Of a stretch of 64,000 nucleotides of DNA, positions 35,308 to 46,802 are shown piece by piece (within the stretch, counting starts at the first letter, position 1; the number at the start of each line of letters is the position of its first letter). The translations under genes and the position numbers were made by a program. Below the pieces are notes generated by a model that did not search any database, was not told where the DNA came from, and saw nothing but the letters and a program-made list of their open reading frames with translations. The DNA is from Candidatus Mycoplasma haematohominis (GTDB lineage Bacteria > Bacillota_I > Bacilli_A > Mycoplasmatales > Mycoplasmoidaceae), in NCBI RefSeq assembly GCF_902712995.1, contig NZ_CACTIB010000008.1, positions 62,001 to 126,000 on the forward strand. The letters are read 5' to 3'.

Positions 35308-36307
35308 GTTTGTCTCTGAGTATTTCTTTAGGGCTCGGGATATAGTTGGTAGATTTAACGGAGACAATGAGGTAGTTTTGCAATTTTTCCAAAGGGAAAA
35401 AAATGCTGTTCTATCTGGAATTAATGAAGCTCTTGAATTACTAAAAGAGAAATTATCTGGAACTTCTACAGTTATTAGATATTTACCAGAGGGAACAATA
35501 ATTCAACCTAAGGAAGTCGTATTGGAACTAGAAGGAAGGTATCAAGATTTTGGAATATATGAAGGAATAATAGATGGAATATTAGCTAGAGCTACCTCAA
35601 TAGCTACTAATTCTTATAGATGTATTCAAGCTGCTAAGGGAAAGGAAATTATTTGTATGTCAGATAGATCTGATCATTATTCAAATCAAGTTAGAGATGG
35701 ACATTCTATGTATGTAGGAGGAATTAGATCTTTTTCTTCTTATTCTCAAGTTCCTGAAGGAAAGGAAAGTGAATGTGTGGTATATGGATCTATTCCTCAT
35801 GCTTTAATTCAAAACTTTAGAGGAGATTTAATTCAAGTTATGGAACATTATCATGAGTTGTTTCCAGATGAAGATTTAGTAGCTTTAGTTGATTTTCATA
35901 ACGACGTTATTGGAGATTCTCTTAGAGTGTTAGATAAGTTAGGTAGTAAATTGAAAGGAGTTAGGGTGGATACTTCTTCTTTTGTTAAGGATGTTATGTT
36001 TGATAATGACTCTAAAGAGTATGGAGTAACTCCTTTGCAGATAAAAAATTTGAGAGAAACATTAGATAGATACCCAAATGGGAAAGATGTGAGGATATAT
36101 GTTTCTTCTGGATTTAATCCTGAGAGAATATCTTATTTTGAAGAACAAAACACTCCTGTTGATGGTTATGGAGTAGGAGAGGCTTTACTTAAGATAAATA
36201 ATACATTTTGCGCTGATGCTGTTAAGTTAAATGGAGAGGAGATAGCTAAATTTGGTAGATTTTATAGAGCTAATGAAAATTTAATAGAGTATAAATGCCA
36301 AAAATAA
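35300..36307 (+). CDS. pncB: nicotinate phosphoribosyltransferase
   Basis: Joins nicotinic acid to PRPP, first step of NAD salvage. 335 residues with the family patterns VVLELEGRYQDFGIYEGIID, ATSIATNSYRC, CMSDRSDHYSNQVRDGH and VDGYGVGEALL. The start is TTG 35300, inside the end of the MFS gene; the 3' end overlaps nadD by 13 bases. This tight overlap points to one operon: importer, pncB, nadD. PRPP would come from prs at the left of the window. Confidence 0.9.
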   Translation: MNKFVSEYFFRARDIVGRFNGDNEVVLQFFQREKNAVLSGINEALELLKEKLSGTSTVIRYLPEGTIIQPKEVVLELEGRYQDFGIYEGIIDGILARATSIATNSYRCIQAAKGKEIICMSDRSDHYSNQVRDGHSMYVGGIRSFSSYSQVPEGKESECVVYGSIPHALIQNFRGDLIQVMEHYHELFPDEDLVALVDFHNDVIGDSLRVLDKLGSKLKGVRVDTSSFVKDVMFDNDSKEYGVTPLQIKNLRETLDRYPNGKDVRIYVSSGFNPERISYFEEQNTPVDGYGVGEALLKINNTFCADAVKLNGEEIAKFGRFYRANENLIEYKCQK

Positions 36308-36864
36308 AAATAAGAATAGGTATATTTGGAGGTTCATTTAATCCTGTACATGAGGGTCATATAAATATAGCTAAGTTTGCTATTGAAAGATTGAAATTAG
36401 ATGAGTTGATTTTTCTACCTTGTTTTCAATCAGTAGATAAAACTCAGGCTGAGTATGCATCTCCTGAACACAGAGTTTCTATGTTGTTATTGGTTCTTCC
36501 TGAAAAATGTAGTATTTCTGCTTATGAAATAGGTTTAGGGAGGCCAGTTGAAACTATAGAAACTCTTAGACACTTTAGGGAGATTTATAAAGAAGCTGAG
36601 TTGCTTTTTATTTTGGGAGAAGATAACTTAGAAACAATAGATACTTGGGAAGAATATAAGAAACTTGATGAGTATGCTAGATTGGTTGTTTTTAGAAGAA
36701 ATAACAATAAAAAACCATTAACTAGAGGTTTAAGGGTAACATTTATGGATAATGAATTGTGAAATTATTCATCAAGTTCTATAAGAGAAAAGGACACTAG
36801 TGGTTTGGATATAAAGGTGGAGGTTTATATTAGAGAAAACAAACTTTATGGTTATGTTGGTTAG
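36295..36864 (+). CDS. nadD: nicotinate-nucleotide adenylyltransferase
   Basis: Converts nicotinate mononucleotide and ATP to deamido-NAD. 189 residues. The nucleotidyltransferase motif GIFGGSFNPVHEGHI sits at residues 9-23; ISAYEIGLGRPVETIETL is the substrate region and SSSSIREKDTSG the C-terminal ISSTxIR-like motif. One TGA at 36760 is Trp. It follows pncB in the pathway and on the chromosome. No nadE (last step) is in this window. Confidence 0.93.
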
Positions 36865-36893
36865 TATTTAATAAATGGATAACATATAAAAAA

Positions 36894-37307
36894 GTGCCTA
36901 CAATATCGCAATTAATTAGACAAAAAAGGGTTAAGAAGAAGAAAAAGTCTAAATCACAGGCTCTACTTAGATCATGAAATACTCTTGACAGAAAGACTAC
37001 CATCAGATCTGCCCCTTTTAAAAGAGGTGTATGTATAAGGGTAGGAACTATGACCCCTAAGAAACCTAACTCTGCTCTTAGAAAATACGCAAAGGTAAGA
37101 TTGTCTAATAACTATGAAGTATTAGCTTATATTCCAGGAGAAGGGCATAATCTACAGGAACACCACGTGGTTTTATTAAGAGGAGGAAGAGTTAAGGATT
37201 TGCCTGGTGTTAAATATCATATAGTAAGAGGGAAGTTGGATACTTCTGGAGTGGAAAGAAATCAAAGAAGATCTAAATACGGAGCTAAAACACCTAAGAA
37301 AGATTAG
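36894..37307 (+). CDS. rpsL: 30S ribosomal protein S12
   Basis: Decoding-centre protein. 137 residues from GTG 36894, which gives the normal N-terminus [37 protein letters not shown] and [20 protein letters not shown] are the conserved decoding loops, with Lys in TPKKPNS as in streptomycin-sensitive proteins. Heads the classic rpsL-rpsG-fusA cluster; the usual tuf gene does not follow. Confidence 0.95.
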
Positions 37308-37778
37308 ATGCGTAAGAGTAGAAATTTAAATAAAAGGGTACTTGGCCCTGATCCAGTTTTTCAGTCGCCAATAGTTACAAAGACCATCAACATGATTATG
37401 TGGGATGGCAAGAAGTTTTTGGCTCAAAGAATCTTCTACAGATCTTTGGATTTAGTTGGTCAGAAGCTAGGAAAAGATCCTCTAGAAGTGTTTCTTGCTG
37501 CTCTTCAGAATATTGCTCCAAGTATAGAGCTTAAGACAAGAAAAATTGGTGGTGCTAACTATCAAGTTCCTGTTGAAGCTTCTGCAGAAAGAAAACAAAC
37601 TTTGGCTATGAGATTGTTAATTAATTACAGTAGAAAGAGAGGAGAGAGAACTATGGTTGAAGCTTTGGCTGCTGAAATTATTGATGCATACAACAATACT
37701 GGTTTATCTATTAAGAGAAAAAATGAGATCATCAAGACAGCAGAGAGTAATAAAGCTTTCTCTTATTTCCGTTTTTAA
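37308..37778 (+). CDS. rpsG: 30S ribosomal protein S7
   Basis: Primary binder of the 16S 3' domain. 156 residues, the standard length. Patterns: MRKSRNLNKRVLGPDPVF, FLAALQNIAPSIELKTRKIG, GANYQVPVEASAERK. Starts on the base after the rpsL stop; fusA follows after 12 bases. Confidence 0.95.
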   Translation: MRKSRNLNKRVLGPDPVFQSPIVTKTINMIMWDGKKFLAQRIFYRSLDLVGQKLGKDPLEVFLAALQNIAPSIELKTRKIGGANYQVPVEASAERKQTLAMRLLINYSRKRGERTMVEALAAEIIDAYNNTGLSIKRKNEIIKTAESNKAFSYFRF

Positions 37779-37790
37779 TATTTCCCTCTT

Positions 37791-39851
37791 ATGGCTGGTT
37801 TAGATTTACGTTTAATGCGTAATTTCGGCATCATGGCTCACATCGATGCAGGAAAGACTACTACAAGTGAAAGAATTTTGTTTCATACTGGGAAGACTTA
37901 CAAAATTGGTGAAGTTCATGATGGTGCTGCAACTATGGACTGAATGGAACAAGAAAAAGAGAAGGGGATTACTATTACAGCAGCAGCTACTTCTGTTGTT
38001 TGAAAGGATCATCAATTGAATTTGATTGATACACCAGGCCACGTAGATTTCACTGTTGAAGTTGAGAGATCTCTTAGAGTTCTTGATGGTGCTGTAACAG
38101 TTTTAGATAGTCAGATGGGAGTTGAACCTCAAACTGAAACTGTTTGGAGACAGGCAACTAAGTATTCAGTTCCAAGAATTATTTTCTGTAACAAGATGGA
38201 TAAGATTGGTGCTGATTTTCATAAGTCAGTTCAGTCTTTAAAAGACAAACTGAAAGTAAAAACAGTATTGATTCAGTTGAACATTGGTAAAGAAGGAGAA
38301 TTCAGAGGTATTGTTGATTTAGTTGAGAAGAAAGCTTATGAATTTGATGGAGGTCAGGAGGAAAACTATAAGGAGATAGAGATACCTGCAGATATGGAAG
38401 AACAGGTAGATCAACTTCATCAGGAATTAATAGATGAAATTCTTGGTTTTGATGAAGAGATTATGGAGAAGTATTTGGATGGAGAGCCTATTACTGTAGA
38501 AGAAGTTAAGAAGTGTATTAGAGCAGGAACTATTCAAACTAAGTTATTCCCTGTTCTTTGTGGTTCTTCTTTCAAGAATAAGGGAGTTAAGTTTTTATTG
38601 GATGCGGTTATTGATTATTTACCTAGTCCGGCGGATTTACCTACTACTCCTGCTTTTGATAAATCTGGAAACTCTATCACTATTAACAATAAAGCTGACG
38701 AGAAATTTGTTGGTATGGCATTCAAAATTGCTACAGATCCATTTGTAGGTAGATTGACCTTTGTTAGGGTTTACTCAGGAGTTTTGACTAAGGGTAGTGC
38801 TATTTATAACACTACACAGGATGCTCCTGAGAAGGCTGGTAGATTAGTGAAAATGCACTCTAATCATAGAACCGAGATTGAGAGTGTTCAAGCAGGGGAA
38901 ATATGTGCTATTGTAGGTCTGAAAAATACTAGAACTGGGGATACGTTGACTATTAAAGGAAATTCAGTGATTCTTGAATCTATGAATTTTGCGGATCCAG
39001 TTATTTCATTAGCTATTGAACCTAAGACAAAGGTAGACCAAGAGAAGATGTCTATGGTTCTTTCTAGATTGTCTGAAGAAGATCCTACTTTCAAAATCGC
39101 TACAGATACTGAGACTGGACAAACAATTATTTCTGGTATGGGTGAGTTGCATTTGGAGATTTTGATTGACAGAATGAAAAGAGAATTTGGTCTACAAGTA
39201 AATATTGGTCAACCTCAGGTTGCCTTTAGAGAAACATTTACTAGAGCATGTGATGTTGAGGGTAAATATATTAAGCAGACAGGTGGTAGAGGTAACTATG
39301 GTCATGTTTGAATTAAGTTTGAGCCTAATGAAAATAAAGGATTTGAGTTTGTTGACAAGATTGTTGGTGGAAAAATTCCTAAGGAGTATATTAAGTCAAT
39401 TAAACAAGGGTTAATTGATGCTATGAAAGCTGGACCCATGGCAGGTTATCCAATTATTGACATTAAAGCAACTCTATTTGATGGTTCTTATCACGATGTT
39501 GACTCTAATGAAATGGCCTTTAAGATTGCTGCCTCTTTATCTCTTAAAGAAGCGAGTAAACTTTGCCACTCTATTTTGTTAGAGCCTATTATGGCAGTTG
39601 AGATAACTGTTCCTCTTCAATATTTTGGAACAATTATGGGTGATGTAACTTCTAGAAGAGGTGAGATTGAAGGTACAGAACAAGTGGAAAATGCACAGAT
39701 TATCAAATGTAAGATTCCTCTGAAAGAGATGTTTGGTTACGCTACTACACTTAGATCTTTCACACAGGGTAGAGGAATATATAGCATGCAGTTTTCACAC
39801 TATCAACCTTTACCAAAACATATTACGGACGAGTTATTAAAAACAAAATAG
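37791..39851 (+). CDS. fusA: elongation factor G
   Basis: Translocation GTPase. 686 residues. G1 [10 protein letters not shown] at 16-25, switch [14 protein letters not shown]4 [12 protein letters not shown]; domain IV contains [12 protein letters not shown] and the loop region [23 protein letters not shown] codons near 37938, 38001 and 39309 are Trp. ATG 37791 follows a weak CCCTCTT rather than a purine-rich site. Third gene of the str cluster. Confidence 0.96.
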
Positions 39852-39872
39852 TAGAAATTGCTGTTTTTTTAG

Positions 39873-40958
39873 ATGAAAAGAGATCGTGATTATTACGAAG
39901 TCTTAGGGGTTAATAAAACTGCTTCTGAAGACGAAATTAAGAAGGCGTATAGAAGATTAGCTAAGAAATATCATCCGGATATTAATAAGGAACCAGGAGC
40001 TGAAGCAAAACTTAAAGAGATTAATGCCGCTTATGAAGTATTGGGGGATGCCAATAAGAGAAGAAATTATGACCAATTTGGATCTTATAGCGAACAAATG
40101 ATGGATGGCGGCGGAGGAGGAAGTCCTTTTGATTTTTTTGAGGACATGTTCAGAAGCGGGAACTTTTCTTCTGCAGGGTCTTCTAGACAACAAAGAGGCT
40201 ACAACACAAAGGCTAGCGAATTAGAGATTTCCTTTATTGAATCGGTAAAAGGAGTTAGTAAAAAATTTACTTATGAAAATGAATTTCCTTGTAATTATTG
40301 TGGAGGTAATGGAGCATTTGAGGGTAGTTCATCTTTTTTAAAAGTTTGTAGTAATTGTGCAGGAACTGGTATAGAAACTGTTCAAACTAGAAGTCCATTT
40401 GGTATTTTTAGTACTAGGAGAGATTGTTCTAAATGTAGAGGAGCAGGAAAAACAATTACTAAATTATGTAAGGGATGTAAAGGCAGAGGTTGTGAGTCTA
40501 AAACAAAAACAGTAACTATAAAGGTACCTCCTGGAATTCCGGAAGGAAGATCTATTGCTTTTTGAGATAAGACAGGATTGGATCCTCTGAAGGTGACTAT
40601 CCATGTGCATGTTAGACCATCTCCTATATTTACAAGAAGAGGAATGGATATATATACCAAGATATACGTAAATCCTTTTACTGCTATATTTGGAGGAACA
40701 GCCTATATACCTAGTATTGATGGAATAAAAACAATTAAGATCCACGCTGGAACTAACTCTGGAAATAAGTTAAAGATTGCTGGATTAGGAGTTGTAACTC
40801 CTGAAGGAAAAGGTAGTTTGATCGGAGAAATATATTTCACACAGATACCGAAGTTAAGTAGGGATCAGAAAGAGGCACTTAAGTCTTTGAGTGAAATTAA
40901 TACCAGCGAAAGTGTTAAGTGATTGGATAAAGCTAGGAAATTTATAGAAGAGGGTTAG
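39873..40958 (+). CDS. dnaJ: chaperone DnaJ
   Basis: Hsp40 co-chaperone of DnaK. 361 residues: J domain with HPD in [12 protein letters not shown], Gly/Phe segment [15 protein letters not shown], four zinc repeats ([32 protein letters not shown]), then the C-terminal peptide-binding domains with [13 protein letters not shown] and [17 protein letters not shown]. Two TGA codons (40563, 40920) are Trp. Followed by grpE after 20 bases. Confidence 0.96.
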
Positions 40959-40978
40959 AATTTATTCTTATTGATAGT

Positions 40979-41632
40979 ATGGAAAAAGAGGAAGAGAATA
41001 AGCAGGAGCAAACTCAAAATGAAGAGTGTTGTTGTGATTGTGAAAAAGAAGAATGTTCAAAGAAAGAGGATAATAAGTCTTTTGATAAGGAGTTAGAGAA
41101 GGAAGCAGCAGAGTTAAGAAATAAAGTTAGTTTTTTAGAGACAGAAATAGAGAAATTAAAGAAAGAAGAGAACAAGAAAATACTTGATTTTGTAGAAAAG
41201 AAGAGTAAGGAGGCGTCTGAAATTATTCAAAGAAAAGAGGTTGAGTTGACTGAGAAGTATAAATCTGAATGCGAAACAAAGCTTAAATATCATTACTCTT
41301 CTCAATTGTCCGATCTAGTTGAAATAGTTTCTCAATTTGAAGTAGTTATTAATGGAGTTACTGATCCTTCAGTTGCTAATTATTTAGTTGGTTTCAATAT
41401 GTTTTTATCTCAGTTTGATTCTTTGCTTAAGTCATTGTCTATAACTACTATCTCTCCTAAAGTAGGGGATGAGTTTAATTCAGATACTATGGAGGCAACT
41501 TCTACCAAGAAAGTAGATGAAGAAGATATGAATAACAAAATTACATCAGTATTTAAAAAAGGCTACATGTTGCACGAAAGAATTATCAAATTGGCTTCCG
41601 TGGAGGTAGGGCAAATAGAGGCTAAAGAGTAG
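40979..41632 (+). CDS. grpE: nucleotide exchange factor GrpE
   Basis: Releases ADP from DnaK. 217 residues: a long coiled coil (AELRNKVSFLETEIEKLKKEE) followed by the family end pattern FNMFLSQFDSLLKSL, SPKVGDEFNSDTMEAT, SVFKKGYMLHERIIKLASVEV. The first 35 residues are unusual, Glu/Lys-rich with seven Cys in EECCCDCEKEECSKK-like order. Paired with dnaJ; dnaK is not in the window. Confidence 0.9.
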   Translation: MEKEEENKQEQTQNEECCCDCEKEECSKKEDNKSFDKELEKEAAELRNKVSFLETEIEKLKKEENKKILDFVEKKSKEASEIIQRKEVELTEKYKSECETKLKYHYSSQLSDLVEIVSQFEVVINGVTDPSVANYLVGFNMFLSQFDSLLKSLSITTISPKVGDEFNSDTMEATSTKKVDEEDMNNKITSVFKKGYMLHERIIKLASVEVGQIEAKE

Positions 41633-41694
41633 ATTTTTTATAAAAAAAGGTAATATTGGTTGACTTTTTGGTTAAAGTAAAAATGTAGGGTATT

Positions 41695-42567
41695 ATGGGA
41701 TTAGTAAGCGCAAGGGAAATTTTACAGAAAGCATATAAAGAAGGTTATGCAGTAGCTCAGATTAATACAAACAACTTAGAGTGAACTAAGGCTATTCTTA
41801 CTACAGTTCAGGAGCTTAATTCTCCAGTAATTATTGGAGCTTCTGAGGGAGCTATTAAATACATGGGAGGATTTAAGACAGTTGCTAGTCTGGTTAAAGC
41901 TATGATTGATGATTTGGGAGTTAAAGTTCCAATAATTCTTCATTTGGATCATGGTAGCTATGAAGGATGTAAGAAAGCTATTGATGCTGGATTTAGTTCT
42001 GTTATGTTTGACGGATCACATTTATCTATTGAGGAGAATTTTGAGAAGTCTAAGGAAATAGTGGATTTGGCTAATAGTAAAGGTATTTCTGTTGAATTGG
42101 AAGTTGGTACTATTGGAGGTGAAGAGGATGGGGTTGTAGGTGCTGGAGAAGAGGCAAGTGTTGATGAGTGTGTGAAAATAGCTTCTCTAGATTTGAGTAT
42201 GCTAGCTGCTGGTATTGGTAATATGCATGGACCTTATCCAGATAACTGAAAAGGTTTAAATTTTGATTTGCTTAAGAGAATTTCTGATGCTGTTGGAAAA
42301 CCTTTAGTTTTACATGGCGGAACAGGTATTCCTGAAGATCAAATCAAAAGAGCTATTTCTTTGGGTATTGCAAAGATAAATGTGAATACTGAGCTTCAAT
42401 TAGCTTTTGCTGCTGCAACTAGAAGATATATTGAAGAAAAGAATGATTTAGATATGTCTAAAAAGGGTTTTGATCCTAGAAAATTATTGAAATATGGATT
42501 TGTTGATATTTGTCAGGTAATTAAGGATAAATTAACTATGTTTGGTTCAGTGAACAAAGCCCTTTAA
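41695..42567 (+). CDS. fba: class II fructose-bisphosphate aldolase
   Basis: Zinc aldolase of glycolysis, splitting fructose 1,6-bisphosphate. 290 residues. Zinc and catalytic contexts: ILHLDHGSYEGCKKAIDAG, SVMFDGSHLSIEEN, ELEVGTIGGEEDG, GNMHGPYPDN and LVLHGGTGIPEDQI. Two TGA codons (41779, 42247) are Trp. A TTGACT element at 41660-41665 could be part of its promoter, but no good -10 follows. Confidence 0.96.
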
Positions 42568-42583
42568 GGACTTAAATTAAGAG

Positions 42584-44530
42584 ATGGCTTGAAAAGCTAT
42601 CGCTCCTTCTTTTTTATTTGGAGCTATAGTTTTAGGTAGTTTTTCTTTTGCAGGGTCTCCTATGTCGGAGACAGTATTGGATACTAATTTTTATAGAGAT
42701 TTAGATCAGATTAGTAAGTTTGATGAAGAAAAGGCATTTGCATATGGAACAAAAATTGAATCTGATAGTTTAGCAGTACAGAGTTATTTGTTTAATAACT
42801 CTTTGAATTTATTATGGGAGAAGAATAATGGTAATTCTGAGAATGGTAGTGAAAGGATATCAGGAAATGCTTTCTTGTTGAATATATTTTTGCCAGATTG
42901 GATAGGAGAGTTTCATCCAGATAGAGCAAATTATTCTCCTAAGAGTTATTTAGGGGGTGATGAGTTAGTTTTGCTTTTAGGTACTTCTTTTTCTTTTGTG
43001 AAGGAGTTGTTTTCTGGCGTGAGTAATTGGAAGTCAGAGGTTAATGAAGCTACAACATCTGTTAAATTAAGTGAAAAATCTAACAGTCAATCTGATCATT
43101 CCCTCTATCTATCTCACCCTTGGCCAGTTTTAAAGGAAACAGAAAATCAATTTAGATTTACACAGGACTATTTATATAAGTTAGGCGATCCTCACTATAG
43201 TAGTTTTGAGACTGATATAGGTAGACCTTATTATTTCAAGATTGATAATAAGAATGTTGAGGCTATATATGCTGCAGTAGATTTAGAAGTTAATAGCGCT
43301 CTTATAGATATAGATTTACGTTCTAGAGGTAGAGCTACAAATTATTTGAGATATATTCAGGGCTTAGATACAAATAATATTTTTTGAAGAAGTGATATAT
43401 CTGATATTCGTGGTGAGAAATATAAATTTGCAGTTGATTTTGCAGTAATAAAAGTTAAGTTCAATATTGCCCATCTTAAGAAGCATTACATAGATTACTT
43501 GACTGATCTATATAGTAAGTTTGAAAGAATTCCTCAATTATTGAGAACTGAATTAGTTGTTAGAGATGAAAAAACAGCTCCATTATTTATTGGAGGTTGA
43601 GAAACTCTTAGTGAAAAAGAGACTGATATGAATACTATGTCTAAGTTGTTTGTTGATGCGAAAATTCAAACAAGTAAAACCTCAGATACAGGAAGTAAAT
43701 CTCCTAGTGAATATGCTAGTGAAGATAAGTTTAAAGAGTGTTGCGAAGCTAAGTTATATGAAACCTATACTCAGAGATTATCTCCAAATGGAAGCAGCCC
43801 AACTGAATCAAGAAATTATGAAATGATCGATAAGGAATACTATCCAAATGATGAGATGGGTATTCTGTTTGTTAAATACAAAATAAAAAATAAGAGTAAA
43901 AATTGAATTTTCCCAGAAACAAAAGAGTTTTGAATTAAAGGATTTAAGAGTAATAGTTCGTCAACAGATAGTGCTTTTGAGACTTTAAAAAATATAAATG
44001 ATTTATCCGATAGGAATTTAATCAGGTTCTTAGAGGCAAAGCCTAAGGCTTATGCTGCTTGAAGAGAGTTTGGAGTAAATTACTCTTATTTCCCTTACAA
44101 AAATATTCAACAGTTATTTTTTGAAAAGACATTACTTTCTGATAAGCCAGCACAGATGAATATGTCTGAACCTGTTGGCTTGTTTACTGTTGGAAGCAAT
44201 AAATATCTAAACATAGCTCATCATTTGGATATTCCTAATATGAATTTAAGGAATGCTAAAGGATCTATTGCTTTAATGAAACATCCGGAGAGAAATGAAA
44301 AGGTTATGTTGGGTATGTATGACGGAACAAGTAACTGAGAAAATCCTTTATCTCGCAAGATTAGAAATATAGGTAAAGTTGCATTGTTTATTTCTCCTTG
44401 AAGATATGACTTATTTAATGAAGATAATAAGTTGTCTAAGCCAACATTGGCTGATTCTCTAAAGAAGAAGCAATTAGATAAAAGGATTATTCAAGTTAAT
44501 AGATTTAGGATTAAATCGAATGGCCATTAA
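42584..44530 (+). CDS. secreted or membrane-anchored protein of unknown function
   Basis: 648 residues, not recognised. The N-terminus (MAWKAIAPSFLFGAIVLGSF, then SFAGS) looks like an uncleaved anchor or signal peptide; the rest is hydrophilic and rich in Ser, Asn, Lys and aromatic residues, like mollicute surface proteins. It is broken into four pieces without TGA-Trp. It has no lipobox Cys. It starts 16 bases after fba, and its 3' end overlaps ktrA on the other strand by 20 bases. Confidence 0.75.
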
Positions 44531-45224
44531 AGAAATCTTTTACTTGTAAGATATCTGATCTAGCACAGATAATACTTACTATATCTCCTTCTTTAAATAC
44601 ATTAGTTCCGTTCACCGGAACTATAACTGAACCGTCTTTTCTTTTTATGCTTATGATAGTTGTTGTTGTAGATCTAAGATAATCTATATCGCTAATTTGT
44701 TTTCCCAATATACTCTTGTTTCCTACTGGTAGTTTTATAAATAATGTGTCTTTGCTTCCGCTATCTACAGAAAAAACATCTACATTTAAATCGTGGATTA
44801 TTTTGTACGCAACCTTAGTAGAAATTTCTACTTCAGGGATATAAGTAATAGGAACTCCAAGTAATTGCAATATCCTTCTATGAGTTTCATCTTTAGCTTT
44901 GCATAAGATATTTGATACACCTAACTCTCTTAGATTAGTAGCAGTGATAACTGATGTTCCCATATCTGTAATTCCAAGCACTACATAATCAAAACTTTCC
45001 ATTCCAATGTCAGAAAGCTCTTTTAAGTTAGTTGCGTCGCATACTATGGCGTAATCAAAGTTTTCTCCATATGTGTCTATTTTCTTTTTGTCAAAATCTA
45101 AGACAGTAACCTTATGACCCTCTCTTGTGAGTATTTTTCCTACTTCGAGATTAAATTTATTTAATCCTATTAGGCAATATTCTTTTTGATGTTTTTTGTT
45201 GTCAAATAGTGCCAATTTAAGCAT
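44511..45224 (-). CDS. ktrA: potassium uptake regulatory subunit KtrA/TrkA
   Basis: Cytosolic RCK-domain protein that gates the KtrB channel. 237 residues: RCK-N with YCLIGLNKFNLEVGKIL (nucleotide-binding Rossmann start, Gly-rich motif reduced), VTVLDFDKKKID and AIVCDATNLKELSDIG; RCK-C with KLPVGNKSILGKQISDIDY and VNGTNVFKEGDIVSIICA. Divergent from ktrB with only 27 bases between, so the two halves of one transporter share a control region. Confidence 0.92.
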   Translation of the reverse strand: MLKLALFDNKKHQKEYCLIGLNKFNLEVGKILTREGHKVTVLDFDKKKIDTYGENFDYAIVCDATNLKELSDIGMESFDYVVLGITDMGTSVITATNLRELGVSNILCKAKDETHRRILQLLGVPITYIPEVEISTKVAYKIIHDLNVDVFSVDSGSKDTLFIKLPVGNKSILGKQISDIDYLRSTTTTIISIKRKDGSVIVPVNGTNVFKEGDIVSIICARSDILQVKDFFNGHSI

Positions 45225-45251
45225 TAAACATTCCAGTTAATTTTATATTTC

Positions 45252-46781
45252 ATGCAAAGTACGTCCGGCGAAGGGAAGCAATTTTACAAGAGTAAAAGTT
45301 GGTTTGGAAGGTTAATTGGGAATACCATATACCAAAAAACTTTGCGTATTTATTTTTTGACTATATTAATAGGATCTGTATTTCTTTATCTACCTTTTTC
45401 ACATAAAAATCCTGATCCTTCTAAATTTAATTTCTTCGACGCTTTTTTTACTGCAATATCTGCTTTTACTAATACAGGATTATCTTCTCATACTACTTCT
45501 TCCACTTTTAATTTTTTTGGTCAATTAGTTTTATTGATACTTATTCAAGCAGGAGGAATAGGTTTCTTAACAATAGTTATTTTTCTTTGAGCTATTCTGA
45601 GGAAAAAGAGGAAGATTACTGTTGAACATAGACTTTTTTTACATTGGGAGAGGGGAAGTTACAATAAGGTTGAGTCTTTGCCTTCTGTTAAGACTGGAAT
45701 TATTGTTCTTCTGATTGCTGAATTAATTGGAGCGATAATATTGTTTTTTTATTTCTTAATTGTTGAGCCTGATAATCCTAATAAATCAAATACAAATGAT
45801 AGTAAATATGAAACAGTAAATACTAGAGGAGATTTCTTTGGATCTCTATGGATGGGAGTATTTCATGCAGTTTCTTCTGCTAATAATGCTGGATTTGATA
45901 TCTTAGGAAGTCACTCAATTATTCCCTATAGGACTGATGCTAAGAATTTATTGTCAGTAGTTCTATGGTTGGAATCTATTGTTGGAGGTATTGGATATCC
46001 TGTGTTCCATGATGTTTGGTACTTCTATAAGAAGAAGAAAAGAGGGGAGGTAGCTCACTTTAGCTTATTTACTAAGATAGGAATTTCTACTTACATATTT
46101 ATTGCTGTTTTAGGGGCATGGTTAGGAGTAATATCAGAAGTTAGTTTTGCTGGTACTCAGGGTATATTTAAAGCTCGTAGTATTTCAGATGGAGATTTTG
46201 GATGAGGTAAAAATGAGACAGCGAACAAAATATGAAACATTATTTATCTAACCTTCTCTTCTAGATCTTCTGGTTTTTCTCCTATAGATACTTCTGAGTT
46301 AGCTGAGACGACTAAGTGACTTCTATCTATATTGATGTTTATAGGAGCTTCTCCTGCTTCTACAGGAGGAGGTATTCGTACGATAACTATATTTATTATT
46401 TTTGCCAGAATGTTCTATACGGCTATAGGTAAGAAGCACTTGTCTGTTTTCTATAAGACTATTGATCAGTCGATAGTGTATGAAGCATGTAATGTGTTTG
46501 TGTTGTCTACTATATTGGTGGTTGGCTCTATTTTCTTTTTAGTATTGGCGGGTAATCATAATTCGGTTGGTGATTCATTCTTTGAATCTACGTCTGCTTT
46601 TGGTACAGCGGGTTTAACTATAGGTATTACTAAGAAATCCAATTTCTTAGGCCGAATAGTTCTTATGTTCTTGATGTTTGTGGGGCAACTAGGAGTATCG
46701 AATGCTGTTCTTTCTATTACTGATTTAAAACCAAAGTCAAAAAACCAGGAGTATTGTTCAGAAAATCTGAGAATTGTTTAG
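45252..46781 (+). CDS. ktrB: potassium uptake channel subunit KtrB/TrkH
   Basis: Multi-pass K+ channel protein. 509 residues. Pore-like segments: FFTAISAFTNTGLSSHTTS, FHAVSSANNAGFDILG, TFSSRSSGFSPIDTSELAE and FFESTSAFGTAGLTIGITK give the four selectivity-filter loops. Three pieces are joined across TGA-Trp codons. Partner of ktrA on the other strand. Confidence 0.92.
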
Positions 46782-46802
46782 TTTCTAAAATAAACTTTAA
46801 AC

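Noticed and set aside
38560..38748. A 62-codon Leu-rich plus-strand frame inside fusA.
   Set aside because: Overlaps domain II of elongation factor G in another frame; a composition artefact.
40464..40745. Several minus-strand frames across dnaJ.
   Set aside because: They lie antisense to a fully conserved gene and show no family resemblance.
41660..41690. TTGACT before fba as a promoter.
   Set aside because: No acceptable -10 box at 16-18 bases, so I did not list it as a feature.
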